Shown: positions 1 through 5,507 of the stretch, in pieces | How the letters are laid out: each line of letters starts with the position of its first letter | Position numbering within the stretch: position 1 is the stretch's first letter | Source of the DNA: an uncultured Clostridia bacterium | GTDB lineage: Bacteria > Bacillota > Clostridia > TANB77 > CAG-508 | DNA length: 10,972 nt | Assembly (NCBI GenBank): GCA_934169535.1 | Contig: CAKPOC010000040.1 | Location: forward strand, 1 to 10,972 | Reading direction: 5' to 3' | The notes under the pieces: model-generated | The model's input: only the letters and a program-made list of their open reading frames with translations | Told to the model about the DNA's origin: nothing | Databases searched by the model: none | Position numbers and translations under genes: made by a program

Positions 1-116
1 GAATCCTAAAAGACTAAAAAAAAATAAGACATAAAAATAAAAACACACAAACTATTGGAAAATCAAAACGAAAAATACCAAATGAACCTTTAAAAAAAAA
101 AAACAATTAAAAAGCA

Positions 117-145
117 TTGACAAATAAAGCCTAAAATGATAATAT
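117..145 (+). promoter_or_regulatory. sigma-A promoter for the 312-1614 operon
   Basis: A consensus -35 (TTGACA, 117-122) is followed by a 17-nt spacer and a -10 TAATAT (140-145). Transcription would start near 152, giving a 5' UTR of about 160 nt before the gene at 312. It is the best consensus match in the first 311 bases and points at the operon; the rest of 1-116 is A-rich with no recognisable gene. Confidence 0.75.
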
Positions 146-162
146 CTTTCCAAGAAGAAAAA

Positions 163-182
163 GCTCAATCTGAAGATTGAGC
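163..182 (+). promoter_or_regulatory. 5'-UTR hairpin
   Basis: A perfect 8-bp inverted repeat (GCTCAATC / GATTGAGC) with a 4-nt TGAA loop lies about 11 nt downstream of the predicted start of transcription. On the plus strand no T-run follows, so it is not a terminator for this operon; a 5' stabilising hairpin or regulatory structure is possible. On the minus strand the stem is followed by a T-rich tract (TTTTTCTTCTT), so it could act as a terminator in that direction, but no minus-strand gene lies just upstream. Confidence 0.45.
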
Positions 183-311
183 AATAAATACAATGCGAAT
201 CATATTTATTGTTTAATTATATCAGATATCTTCTAATTAAGTCAAGTAATATAGAGCAGAAAGGAAAATTTATAAACTTGACTAAATAATATTAAGAAAG
301 GAAACAAAAAA

Positions 312-848
312 ATGGAAGAAAAAGATTATTCAGAAATATATATTAATCTAAAAGAAAAAACATTCAGTATAAAAGGAAATTCAAATTTTGTTAAAGAAAG
401 TTTTGAATCTATAAAAGAAATTGTAGTATCATTAAGGAATGCACCAGAAGAAAAAGAAGAGGAAATAAATGATGCAGAAATAATAGAAAACAAAGAGAAT
501 ATTATAGGAGATGGAAACAATAAATATGTACAGGCAGGAATATATACATTAGATGAAAATAAGGTGATTTTTCATAAAAGAATTTCAGGAAAAACAAATG
601 CAGAAAAAATGAAAAATGTTGCTTTGGTTGCAATATATGCTAAAAATGGAAAAATACAATCCGGTGAACTAAAAGAGCTTTGTGAAAGACAGTCTTGTTA
701 TGATGCTAATAATTTTGCTGCAATTTTCAAAAGAGATATTGAAAATTTCATTGTAAAAGGTAAATCTCAATCACAATCTTGGGAAATAGATTTAACTGTT
801 GGTGGAAGAGAAAAAGCACAAGAAATATTAGAAAGTATGATGAACTAA
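312..848 (+). CDS. hypothetical protein with C-terminal winged-helix-like region (first gene of a two-gene operon)
   Basis: This 178-aa protein is not assigned to a named family. Residues 7-42 look like a small beta/alpha unit (INLKEKTFSIKG followed by a helix). Residues 45-65 are an acidic linker dominated by Glu, and residues 72-93 are beta-rich. Residues 98-176 have a winged-helix pattern: a helix at VALVAIYA, two more helices over GELKEL and NNFAAIFKRDIENFI, then a hairpin ending in the common D-L-T-x-G-x-x-x-A wing and final helix. The start is supported by AAGAAAGGA at 294-302. Its stop is one base before the next ATG, so the two proteins are probably co-translated and may act together. 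I recall similar short N-terminal-domain/winged-helix proteins paired with the downstream type, but the function is unknown. A regulator or adaptor of the HEPN-like partner is an inference only. Confidence 0.85.
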   Translation: MEEKDYSEIYINLKEKTFSIKGNSNFVKESFESIKEIVVSLRNAPEEKEEEINDAEIIENKENIIGDGNNKYVQAGIYTLDENKVIFHKRISGKTNAEKMKNVALVAIYAKNGKIQSGELKELCERQSCYDANNFAAIFKRDIENFIVKGKSQSQSWEIDLTVGGREKAQEILESMMN

Positions 849-849
849 G

Positions 850-1614
850 ATGAAATTTAACCAAATTGAAAATTTATTAGAAATAGAAATTCCAAAAGAA
901 TTAATAGAATATTTATTAGAGCATTATCAGAAAGGAAATAATGAGTTTTTAAAAGAAAATTGGGATTATGTAGGAAATGAAATAGGAAAGTTTATTGAAG
1001 TTGCATTTCGAATAGTTCAAAATAAAACTTTGAATCAGTATACTTCAATGAATGAAAAATTACCTATTATTAATGAGGGATTTTTAAAAAATTTCGAACA
1101 ATCTAATAATGCTGATGAAGAATATAGAATTATTATACCAAGAGTATTATATTCTATGTATTGCATTAGAAATAAAAGAGGAATGATACATATTAATAAT
1201 ATAAATCCAAATAGAATGGATGCTTTATATTTAATTAATTCATCAAAATGGATTTTAGCAGAGATTATAAGAACAACATCAAATATTGATTTTGAAATTG
1301 CAATGCAATTAATTGATGATATATTACATAAAACAATACCATATGTTTGGAGAAATAATGATACCGTAAGGGTATTGAATACGAAATTAAATGTAAAAGA
1401 AAAGATATTATTATTATTATATTCTGAGGATAAAATGAGTTTAGAAAAACTATTTAATTGCATTGAATACAAGAATAAGACTATTTTTAAAAAATATATT
1501 ATGGAATTACACAGTCTTAGATATATTGAGTATGATGCTAATGAACAATGCGTAATTTTACCGAATGGAATAAAATATATAGAAGAAATATTGAAAAAAG
1601 ATTCAAAACAATAG
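850..1614 (+). CDS. hypothetical protein with HEPN-like R-N-x5-H motif and C-terminal winged-helix-like region
   Basis: This 254-aa protein resembles a family of uncharacterised bacterial proteins. I recognise it by the stretch around residues 107-140, where R107-N108-x5-H114 is followed by a conserved N-P-N-x-M-D-A-x-Y segment (118-127) and W134. The R-[ND]-x4-6-H pattern is the catalytic or RNA-binding signature of HEPN-superfamily ribonucleases, common in toxin-antitoxin, abortive-infection and CRISPR-associated proteins. Residues 1-105 are mostly helical. Residues 178-250 look like a winged helix (KEKILLLLYS, SLEKLFNCIEY, a further helix, then a V-I-L-P-N-G wing). The ATG lies one base after the upstream stop and has no strong SD of its own, which suggests translational coupling. 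HEPN nuclease activity is an inference from one motif; no signal peptide or membrane segment is seen. The stop codon lies inside the terminator palindrome. Confidence 0.85.
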   Translation: MKFNQIENLLEIEIPKELIEYLLEHYQKGNNEFLKENWDYVGNEIGKFIEVAFRIVQNKTLNQYTSMNEKLPIINEGFLKNFEQSNNADEEYRIIIPRVLYSMYCIRNKRGMIHINNINPNRMDALYLINSSKWILAEIIRTTSNIDFEIAMQLIDDILHKTIPYVWRNNDTVRVLNTKLNVKEKILLLLYSEDKMSLEKLFNCIEYKNKTIFKKYIMELHSLRYIEYDANEQCVILPNGIKYIEEILKKDSKQ

Positions 1615-1651
1615 GAAGATGTAGTAGAAATTTCTACTACATCTTCCTATT
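1610..1651. terminator. bidirectional terminator, perfect 42-nt palindrome
   Basis: Two 21-nt arms (1610-1630 and 1631-1651) are perfect reverse complements, with AAATTT at the centre, so it folds into a long hairpin on either strand. The TAG of the plus-strand gene (1612-1614) and most of the TAA of the minus-strand gene (1650-1652) lie within the arms. Neither side has a long T-run (plus side: AGTTATTTAAATTT), so termination may rest mainly on stem stability. Confidence 0.7.
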
Positions 1652-1913
1652 AGTTATTTAAATTTCGACTAATTAGCTGAACCCCATCCACAAACGAATT
1701 CCTATAATACTTCTCATTCCAATAATCAAGATACCTCATAAAATCATCATACAACTTAGCAAGCTGAGACTGGACAAACTGCCTACTATCCTTAGAAACA
1801 TTACGCAAAATTCTCTCTCTAAACTTATCAAAATTCAAGCTATGTTTATAATCCTCATCAGAAAGCTGACAAAGCAAAGTATCCTCTCTAAACATCAAAT
1901 ATATCATCTTCAT
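1650..1913 (-). CDS. small hypothetical protein (mobile-element cargo or remnant)
   Basis: This 87-aa protein is charged and aromatic-rich and probably all-helical. A long helix spans residues 44-72, and a F-V-D-G-V-Q-L segment near the C-terminus (74-80) is reminiscent of the tail of short DUF6809-type Clostridia proteins, although I cannot confirm that family. It sits downstream of tnpV on the same strand with a 34-nt gap. Its ATG is immediately preceded by an in-frame TAA and has only a weak AGAAG upstream, while a perfect AGGAGG lies further up and serves another ATG in a different frame (see 1888-1935). Either it is translated by coupling from that short ORF or the 5' end has suffered a frameshift. 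No function is proposed. Confidence 0.55.
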   Translation of the reverse strand: MKMIYLMFREDTLLCQLSDEDYKHSLNFDKFRERILRNVSKDSRQFVQSQLAKLYDDFMRYLDYWNEKYYRNSFVDGVQLISRNLNN

Positions 1914-1935
1914 TTACTTCTCTAAAATTAACCAT
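1888..1935 (-). CDS. 15-codon ORF with a perfect SD overlapping the 87-aa gene
   Basis: AGGAGG (minus strand, 1949-1944) is followed after 8 nt by an ATG (1935-1933) that opens a 15-codon frame, MVNFREVNEDDIFDV, ending in TAG at 1890-1888. It overlaps the first eight codons of the 87-aa gene in another frame. The SD itself overlaps the tnpV stop. It may be a coupling leader peptide or the true N-terminus of a gene broken by a frameshift; which one cannot be settled here. Confidence 0.35.
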   Translation of the reverse strand: MVNFREVNEDDIFDV

Positions 1936-1947
1936 ACTCAAAACCTC

Positions 1948-2304
1948 CTACACATATATAATTTCATTCAAAACAATTTCTTCAGCCCTATTTTTAAAAT
2001 TATTCATAGCCTGAACCCATTCCATTTGATGATGTTCCTTCAACAACTCATTAACATTTTCATCCTCTGAAAAGCTCTTTATAAGTAAATAAATCTTATT
2101 ACTAGCATCTTTATCTATATCTAGCAAATGTTGTTTCAAAGTACCACTAATAAGTAATTCTGTATAAAAAGGTATATCAAAACTCTTTAAATAATTTAAC
2201 CTTAATCTTCCATATTTTCCAATATGCCCATCAGGCTGTTTAGGCAAATACAAATTAGGAATAAAATAATCTCCTTCTCTATGATAAGTAATCTTATTAT
2301 TCAT
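1948..2304 (-). CDS. tnpV: TnpV family transposon-associated protein
   Basis: This 118-aa protein matches my knowledge of TnpV, a short accessory protein found on Tn4451-like and related mobilisable or conjugative transposons of Firmicutes. Diagnostic features are an N-terminal I-T-Y-x-R-x-G-D-Y-x-x-P-x-L-x-L-P (residues 5-20), I-G-K-Y-G-R-x-R-L-x-Y-L-K (28-40), and a C-terminal Q-M-E-W-V-x-x-M-N followed by N-R-A-E-E-I-V-L-N-E-I-I-Y (93-117). Length is about normal for the family, so the gene looks intact. GGAGG lies 8 nt before the ATG. Its molecular function is not established, though it is linked to transposon mobility. No recombinase gene is present in this window, so it appears to be a relic or the edge of a larger element. 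Confidence in the family is high. Confidence 0.9.
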   Translation of the reverse strand: MNNKITYHREGDYFIPNLYLPKQPDGHIGKYGRLRLNYLKSFDIPFYTELLISGTLKQHLLDIDKDASNKIYLLIKSFSEDENVNELLKEHHQMEWVQAMNNFKNRAEEIVLNEIIYV

Positions 2305-2340
2305 ATCAAAACCTCCAAAATAAAGTTAAGGTTTCCCATT

Positions 2341-2415
2341 CTAAATTTGCGACAATAAACACAAACTAAATTCGCAATAAAAACTATAAACTTATTTTGC
2401 AATAAAAATCACAAA
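2341..2415. repeat. three tandem 25-bp imperfect repeats (iteron-like)
   Basis: Units 2341-2365, 2366-2390 and 2391-2415 follow each other with no gap and share a CTAAATTTGC / CTAAATTCGC / CTTATTTTGC start, an AATAAA core and an A-rich CAAA or TAAA end. They lie directly upstream of tnpV (start at 2304). A partial fourth unit may begin at 2421 (CTAAAATTTG). Exact 25-bp spacing suggests iterons or protein-binding sites of a mobile element rather than chance AT-richness. Confidence 0.6.
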
Positions 2416-2439
2416 ATATATCTAAAATTTGTCAAAAAT

Positions 2440-2519
2440 AATTGGGGAAAAGTTGGGGAAAAACTCCTCCAAAAAGTTCAAAAAAATGCACAAATGTTCT
2501 AAAAACCATTTCCCCAATT
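2440..2519. repeat. 11-bp inverted repeat with an extra TTGGGGAAAA copy
   Basis: AATTGGGGAAA (2440-2450) is repeated in inverted form as TTTCCCCAATT (2509-2519), 58 nt apart; a second direct copy TTGGGGAAAAA lies at 2453-2463. Beside tnpV and the 25-bp repeats, these may be recombinase-binding arms or the scar of an integrated element. Confidence 0.5.
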
Positions 2520-2705
2520 TTTATTGAAATATCAGCTAAAACCCTTGATTTCACTAAATTACATAAACGTTTCAAACACATCTCACAACCCGAACGTAAA
2601 AACACATACTAAATTTTGCAAAACATGAATCTTAAAATGAGCTTACCACACTGCTGCTACAATTCATGTAAAGAATAAAGATAAAAAAGTTCAAATAAAA
2701 ATGTA
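2520..2705. other. intergenic stretch, nothing recognised
   Basis: Together with the two repeat entries this completes the 458-nt gap between tnpV and the Nudix gene. I see no credible ORF with an SD, no clear hairpin and no RNA gene here. It may include the former junction of the mobile element with the chromosome. Confidence 0.5.
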
Positions 2706-2734
2706 TTTCAATAATCCACACAAAGTGATATAAT
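2706..2734 (+). promoter_or_regulatory. extended -10 promoter for the Nudix gene
   Basis: A perfect TATAAT (2729-2734) is preceded by TGA (2726-2728), giving the TGn extended -10. The -35 at 17-nt spacing is weak (TTTCAA, 2706-2711). Transcription would start about 20 nt before the ATG at 2763, and an AGGAG SD sits at 2749-2753. Confidence 0.65.
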
Positions 2735-2762
2735 TGTGAAAAAATGATAGGAGAAAATAAAT

Positions 2763-3254
2763 ATGAGTTCAAAAAACAATAAAAATAAAACAAACTTAGT
2801 AAAGCATTCTACAGAAAATATGCAACAAAATACAAACGCCCAATCAACAGAAAAAGCCTGTGGTTGCATTATAATAGATGCTGACAAAGTACTTTTAGTA
2901 AAGCAAAAACAAGGCTTTTGGAGCTTCCCTAAAGGGCATGTTGAAAACACCGAAACAGAGGCTGAAACTGCAAAAAGAGAAGTAAAAGAAGAAACAAATT
3001 TAGATGTAGAGATCGATTATACCAAAAGATATTCAATGGAATATGTAACGGACAAAGGCAATCTAAAGCAAGTAGTATTTTTTGTTGCAAAATGTACAAG
3101 TAAAGAAATAAAAGCGCAGGAGTGCGAAATTGATGACATAAAATGGTTGAATTTTGACAAAGCAATTGAAACGATTACATATGATAATACCAAGGAACTC
3201 TTCAAAGAAGTACTTGAAGAAAGCAATTTGCTAAAAAATAGTTCAGAAGCTTAA
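2763..3254 (+). CDS. Nudix hydrolase, Ap4A-hydrolase-like
   Basis: This 163-aa protein hydrolyses a nucleoside diphosphate linked to another group; the closest subgroup appears to be bis(5'-nucleosyl)-tetraphosphatases, which clear Ap4A in the cytosol. The Nudix box G-x5-E-x7-R-E-U-x-E-E-x-G-U is present: G58, E64, R72, E73, V74, E76, E77 and L80. The usual second Gly is Asn79, a substitution outside the metal ligands. The segment before it (GCIII...VLLVKQKQGFWSFPKGH, residues 34-59) is typical of the Ap4A group. The first 30 residues are polar, Asn/Lys/Gln-rich and probably disordered. The gene has its own promoter and an AGGAG SD 9 nt before ATG. The exact substrate is uncertain; it could be another dinucleotide or nucleotide sugar. 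Confidence 0.88.
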   Translation: MSSKNNKNKTNLVKHSTENMQQNTNAQSTEKACGCIIIDADKVLLVKQKQGFWSFPKGHVENTETEAETAKREVKEETNLDVEIDYTKRYSMEYVTDKGNLKQVVFFVAKCTSKEIKAQECEIDDIKWLNFDKAIETITYDNTKELFKEVLEESNLLKNSSEA

Positions 3255-3304
3255 AAGCTGAAACAAAAAATATAATTTGTAATAGTAATTAAAGAGGAAG
3301 CAAT

Positions 3305-3850
3305 ATGACAAGATGCAAATGGTGTAATTTAAAAAATGAAAAATACATAGAATACCATGATAATGAATGGGGCAGGCCTAATTTTGATGACAAATATTTA
3401 TACGAAATGCTAATATTAGAGTCATTTCAAGCAGGGCTTTCTTGGGAGTGTGTATTAAACAAAAGAGAGCACTTTAGAGAAGCATTTGACAACTTCGATA
3501 TAAACAAAATATGTAATTACAACGATGAAAAGGTGCAAGAACTATTAAAAAATGAAAATATTATAAGAAACAAATTAAAAATAAAAGCAGCTATTAGTAA
3601 CAGCAAAATTTTTAAAACAATACAAAGTGAATATGGAACATTTTACAGATATCTAAAAACATTTACAAATAATAAAATAATATATGAAATAGGAAAAACT
3701 ACAAATGAGTTATCAGATGCGATTTCAAAAGACTTACAAAAAAGAAAAATGAAATTTGTAGGAAGTACAATTATATATTCATATTTACAAGCAATAGGAG
3801 TAATATATTCTCATGACAAAGAGTGCTTCATGTATAAAAAAAGCAAGTAG
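3305..3850 (+). CDS. tag: DNA-3-methyladenine glycosylase I
   Basis: This 181-aa enzyme removes 3-methyladenine from alkylated DNA, the first step of base-excision repair. It is full length for the Tag family. The zinc ligands known from E. coli Tag (Cys4, His17, His175, Cys179) correspond to Cys4, His18, His170 and Cys174 here, the last pair in S-H-D-K-E-C. The proposed base-recognition Glu (E. coli Glu38) is Glu39 in L-E-S-F-Q-A-G-L-S-W, and Trp47 matches the stacking Trp. The N-terminal R-C-x-W-C and the D-N-E-W-G segment are also family hallmarks. GAGG lies 7 nt before the ATG. A TATAAT at 3271-3276 without a good -35 might give it separate transcription; otherwise it is read through from the Nudix gene 50 nt upstream, both plausibly serving nucleotide and DNA housekeeping. 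Confidence 0.95.
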   Translation: MTRCKWCNLKNEKYIEYHDNEWGRPNFDDKYLYEMLILESFQAGLSWECVLNKREHFREAFDNFDINKICNYNDEKVQELLKNENIIRNKLKIKAAISNSKIFKTIQSEYGTFYRYLKTFTNNKIIYEIGKTTNELSDAISKDLQKRKMKFVGSTIIYSYLQAIGVIYSHDKECFMYKKSK

Positions 3851-3893
3851 AAAAAAGAATGTGGGCAAAAACAAATAAAAAGTAGCAAATGTC

Positions 3894-3922
3894 TTTATAT
3901 TGTGGTTAAAAGGTGTTATAAT
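3894..3922 (+). promoter_or_regulatory. extended -10 promoter for the yqeG-like gene
   Basis: A perfect TATAAT (3917-3922) preceded by TGT (3914-3916) forms an extended -10; the -35 at 17 nt is poor (TTTATA, 3894-3899). Transcription would start near 3929, just at the AAGGAGA SD, leaving a very short leader of about 12 nt. This argues against the upstream GTG at 3902 as a start. Confidence 0.6.
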
Positions 3923-3940
3923 ATCCCCAAGGAGACAAAA

Positions 3941-4444
3941 ATGAAGACAATAGATGAGATTGCAGCAGATAAAATTTTGGATTTACTTCATCAAGTACTA
4001 GCAAAAATCTTTAAGCCGGATATAACGATAGATAAGGTAAGTGAACTAAACAAAGAAAGAATAAAACAACTTAAAGCAAAATATGGAATAGAAGCATTAA
4101 TTTTAGACGTTGATAGAACATTAAGAAAAGAAATGAAAAGTATTCCAAAATGTAATCAAGAGTGGCTTGAGGATATAAAAGGTGAATTAAAAATAATAAT
4201 TTTAAGTAACGGGATGGACAAAAAAATAGAGAAATATTTTAAAGAAAAAGGTATAGACTATATAGGATTTGCTAATAAACCACTAAAGGGTAATTTTTTT
4301 AAGGCATGCAAAAAATTAGATGTAAATCCTGAAAACGTTTTAATGGTAGGTAACAGCTTATTTTTAGACATATATGGTGGAAAAAGAAACAATATGAAAA
4401 CAGCTTTAGTAAAAGATGTAGAAAAAACGCCATCAGAAAGATAA
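3941..4444 (+). CDS. yqeG: YqeG-family HAD-IIIA phosphatase
   Basis: This 167-aa protein belongs to the haloacid dehalogenase superfamily, YqeG/HAD-IIIA type, a small cytosolic phosphatase of unknown substrate. HAD motif I is D56-V-D58-R-T60; motif II is the Ser of L-S89-N-G; motif III Lys is K114 in N-K-P-L-K; motif IV is V-G-N138-S-L-F-L-D143-I-Y-G-G-K-R. The family normally has G-D-Q-x-x-T-D in motif IV, so the first Asp is Asn here while the second is kept, which may weaken Mg binding or change activity. I place the start at the ATG at 3941 because AAGGAGA (3929-3935) sits 5 nt upstream and the -10 box overlaps the longer GTG frame (3902). In many Firmicutes YqeG clusters with aroE, yqeH and nadD; here nadD is about 6 kb away. 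It converges with the gene at 4457-4981 across 12 nt. Confidence 0.88.
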   Translation: MKTIDEIAADKILDLLHQVLAKIFKPDITIDKVSELNKERIKQLKAKYGIEALILDVDRTLRKEMKSIPKCNQEWLEDIKGELKIIILSNGMDKKIEKYFKEKGIDYIGFANKPLKGNFFKACKKLDVNPENVLMVGNSLFLDIYGGKRNNMKTALVKDVEKTPSER

Positions 4445-4456
4445 AACCATACAAAT

Positions 4457-4981
4457 TTAATCCCTATTTAAATGTAATTTATTTAAAACTTTGGCAACAA
4501 AATGAACAATTTTGCCAGAGTTATTTTTTGCTATATTTTTGCCAATTGCTTTTCCACACACAGTTATAGAAGCAACAAGAGCACTAATTAAAAATTGCAA
4601 ATTAAAGGGAAGTGACACAGCATTACTGATTTTAAGTGAAATAAGTGCGCTAATTGCACCACTTAAAACGCCACAAATATCACCAATTACGTCAGCACAG
4701 AAATTAGCAACTTTAGACGAATTTCTGATTAATTTTACAGATAATTTTGAACCAGGAATTCTTTTTGAAGCCTTTGCATGAAATTCATGCTCATCGGCTA
4801 CAGTAACTGCCACTCCAATAATATCAAATATAATACCTATAAAAATTACTAAAATTAAAATTAGCGAAGCAGGGAAAATAGACAAATTACTAATTGAATT
4901 TGTTGAAATAAAAGAAAATGTAATTGAAAGTAAAAAAGTAGTTATAAAAACACTAATAATCCAATTTATATTATTTTTCAT
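4457..4981 (-). CDS. oapA: OapA-like membrane protein (OLE RNA-associated protein)
   Basis: This 174-aa inner-membrane protein has about four hydrophobic segments (roughly residues 7-27, 36-58, 95-118 and 127-145) and a basic cytoplasmic loop (66-92, rich in Lys/Arg). A D-x3-D motif lies in the third membrane segment (D97 and D101, F-C-A-D-V-I-G-D-I-C-G). Homologues are often annotated only as hypothetical or CorB-like Mg/Co transporters. OapA is known as a roughly 21-kDa membrane protein that binds OLE RNA, is encoded just downstream of it, and contributes with it to tolerance of cold, alcohol and Mg2+ stress. The large structured RNA directly upstream on the same strand fits this exactly. 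I choose the internal ATG at 4981 because AAAGGAT lies 5 nt upstream; an ATG 14 codons earlier has no SD and overlaps the RNA. The family call rests on topology, motif and context. Confidence 0.75.
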   Translation of the reverse strand: MKNNINWIISVFITTFLLSITFSFISTNSISNLSIFPASLILILVIFIGIIFDIIGVAVTVADEHEFHAKASKRIPGSKLSVKLIRNSSKVANFCADVIGDICGVLSGAISALISLKISNAVSLPFNLQFLISALVASITVCGKAIGKNIAKNNSGKIVHFVAKVLNKLHLNRD

Positions 4982-5007
4982 TAAAATCCTTTCAAAAATA
5001 AAATACA

Positions 5008-5507
5008 GATGGTAAAACCACAAGTAAATTTTACGGTTTGAGGTCTAGCCTAATTTCTCTATCTGCTACCAACGCATTACTACTTGGCAGTTTCCTCTTA
5101 AAGCAGATACTTCCCAAAAGGGAAATGCCAGATTGCCACTTAAGTCCGTACTTTAATCCTTATAATTTCATGCTTTTAAAAAAACAAACATTCTAGAAGT
5201 TTTCCTTGAAATGCTTTCAAAAACTAGTCCCTTTTGCAATAGAAATTTCATATAAAATAATCCCAATGCTATCACTCAAGACAGGCTACGCTATGTAAAA
5301 CATAGGTTTAACTTAAAAAACATTAAGCCTCCGCGATAATAGGGTCGTACTTATGTATGCCATTACATAAAGCCCTAAAATCTTACTCCCTGCACACACG
5401 CAAAACCGGCATTTCGCGCACAAACAAGGAACTTCAACGATGTGCCATTTAGTGGATTTTTAGCCCCACCCTCATAATTTCAAGCATTACTAGAATAATG
5501 CACCATC
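5008..5507 (-). ncRNA. ole: large structured RNA, probable OLE RNA
   Basis: About 500 nt with no credible ORF but higher GC than its surroundings and dense in inverted repeats. The predicted 5' end GATGGT (5507-5502) pairs perfectly with ACCATC (5013-5008), a possible closing helix. Internal helices, in plus coordinates, include 5484-5489/5496-5501, 5455-5463/5375-5382 (one bulge), 5418-5422/5441-5445, 5351-5357/5364-5370, 5283-5287/5326-5330 enclosing 5291-5295/5301-5305, 5206-5211/5215-5220, 5070-5076/5103-5109, 5111-5115/5120-5124 and 5032-5036/5146-5150. A 3' hairpin (5012-5017/5029-5034) overlaps and competes with the closing helix and is followed by a U-rich tail. OLE RNA is roughly 500-650 nt and lies upstream of oapA in Firmicutes, where it forms a membrane ribonucleoprotein. 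I could not check the nucleotide consensus from memory, so the name rests on size, structure and the oapA neighbour. tmRNA and RNase P were excluded. Confidence 0.68.

Noticed and set aside
2430..2435. TTGACA on the minus strand as the tnpV promoter
   Set aside because: No -10 at suitable spacing, and it lies about 130 nt upstream.
2424..2471. Minus-strand frame ending EEFFPNFSPIIFDKF that resembles an integrase tail
   Set aside because: The open frame is only about 30 codons with no upstream catalytic motifs, and the sequence is composed largely of the TTTCCCC repeats.
3248..3262. AGCTTAAAAGCT hairpin after the Nudix gene as a terminator
   Set aside because: A 5-bp stem with a 2-nt loop and no T-run; read-through into tag is more likely.
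3902..3940. GTG start 13 codons upstream for the yqeG-like gene
   Set aside because: The TATAAT box lies inside this extension and a good SD serves the ATG at 3941.
4982..5023. 14-codon N-terminal extension of the OapA-like protein
   Set aside because: It has no SD, overlaps the 3' end of the structured RNA, and the ATG at 4981 has AAAGGAT in place.
5008..5507. tmRNA, RNase P RNA or cobalamin riboswitch
   Set aside because: No tRNA-like T-loop or tag-peptide frame, no P4 signature (ACAGAA) and no cobalamin box motif could be found on either strand.
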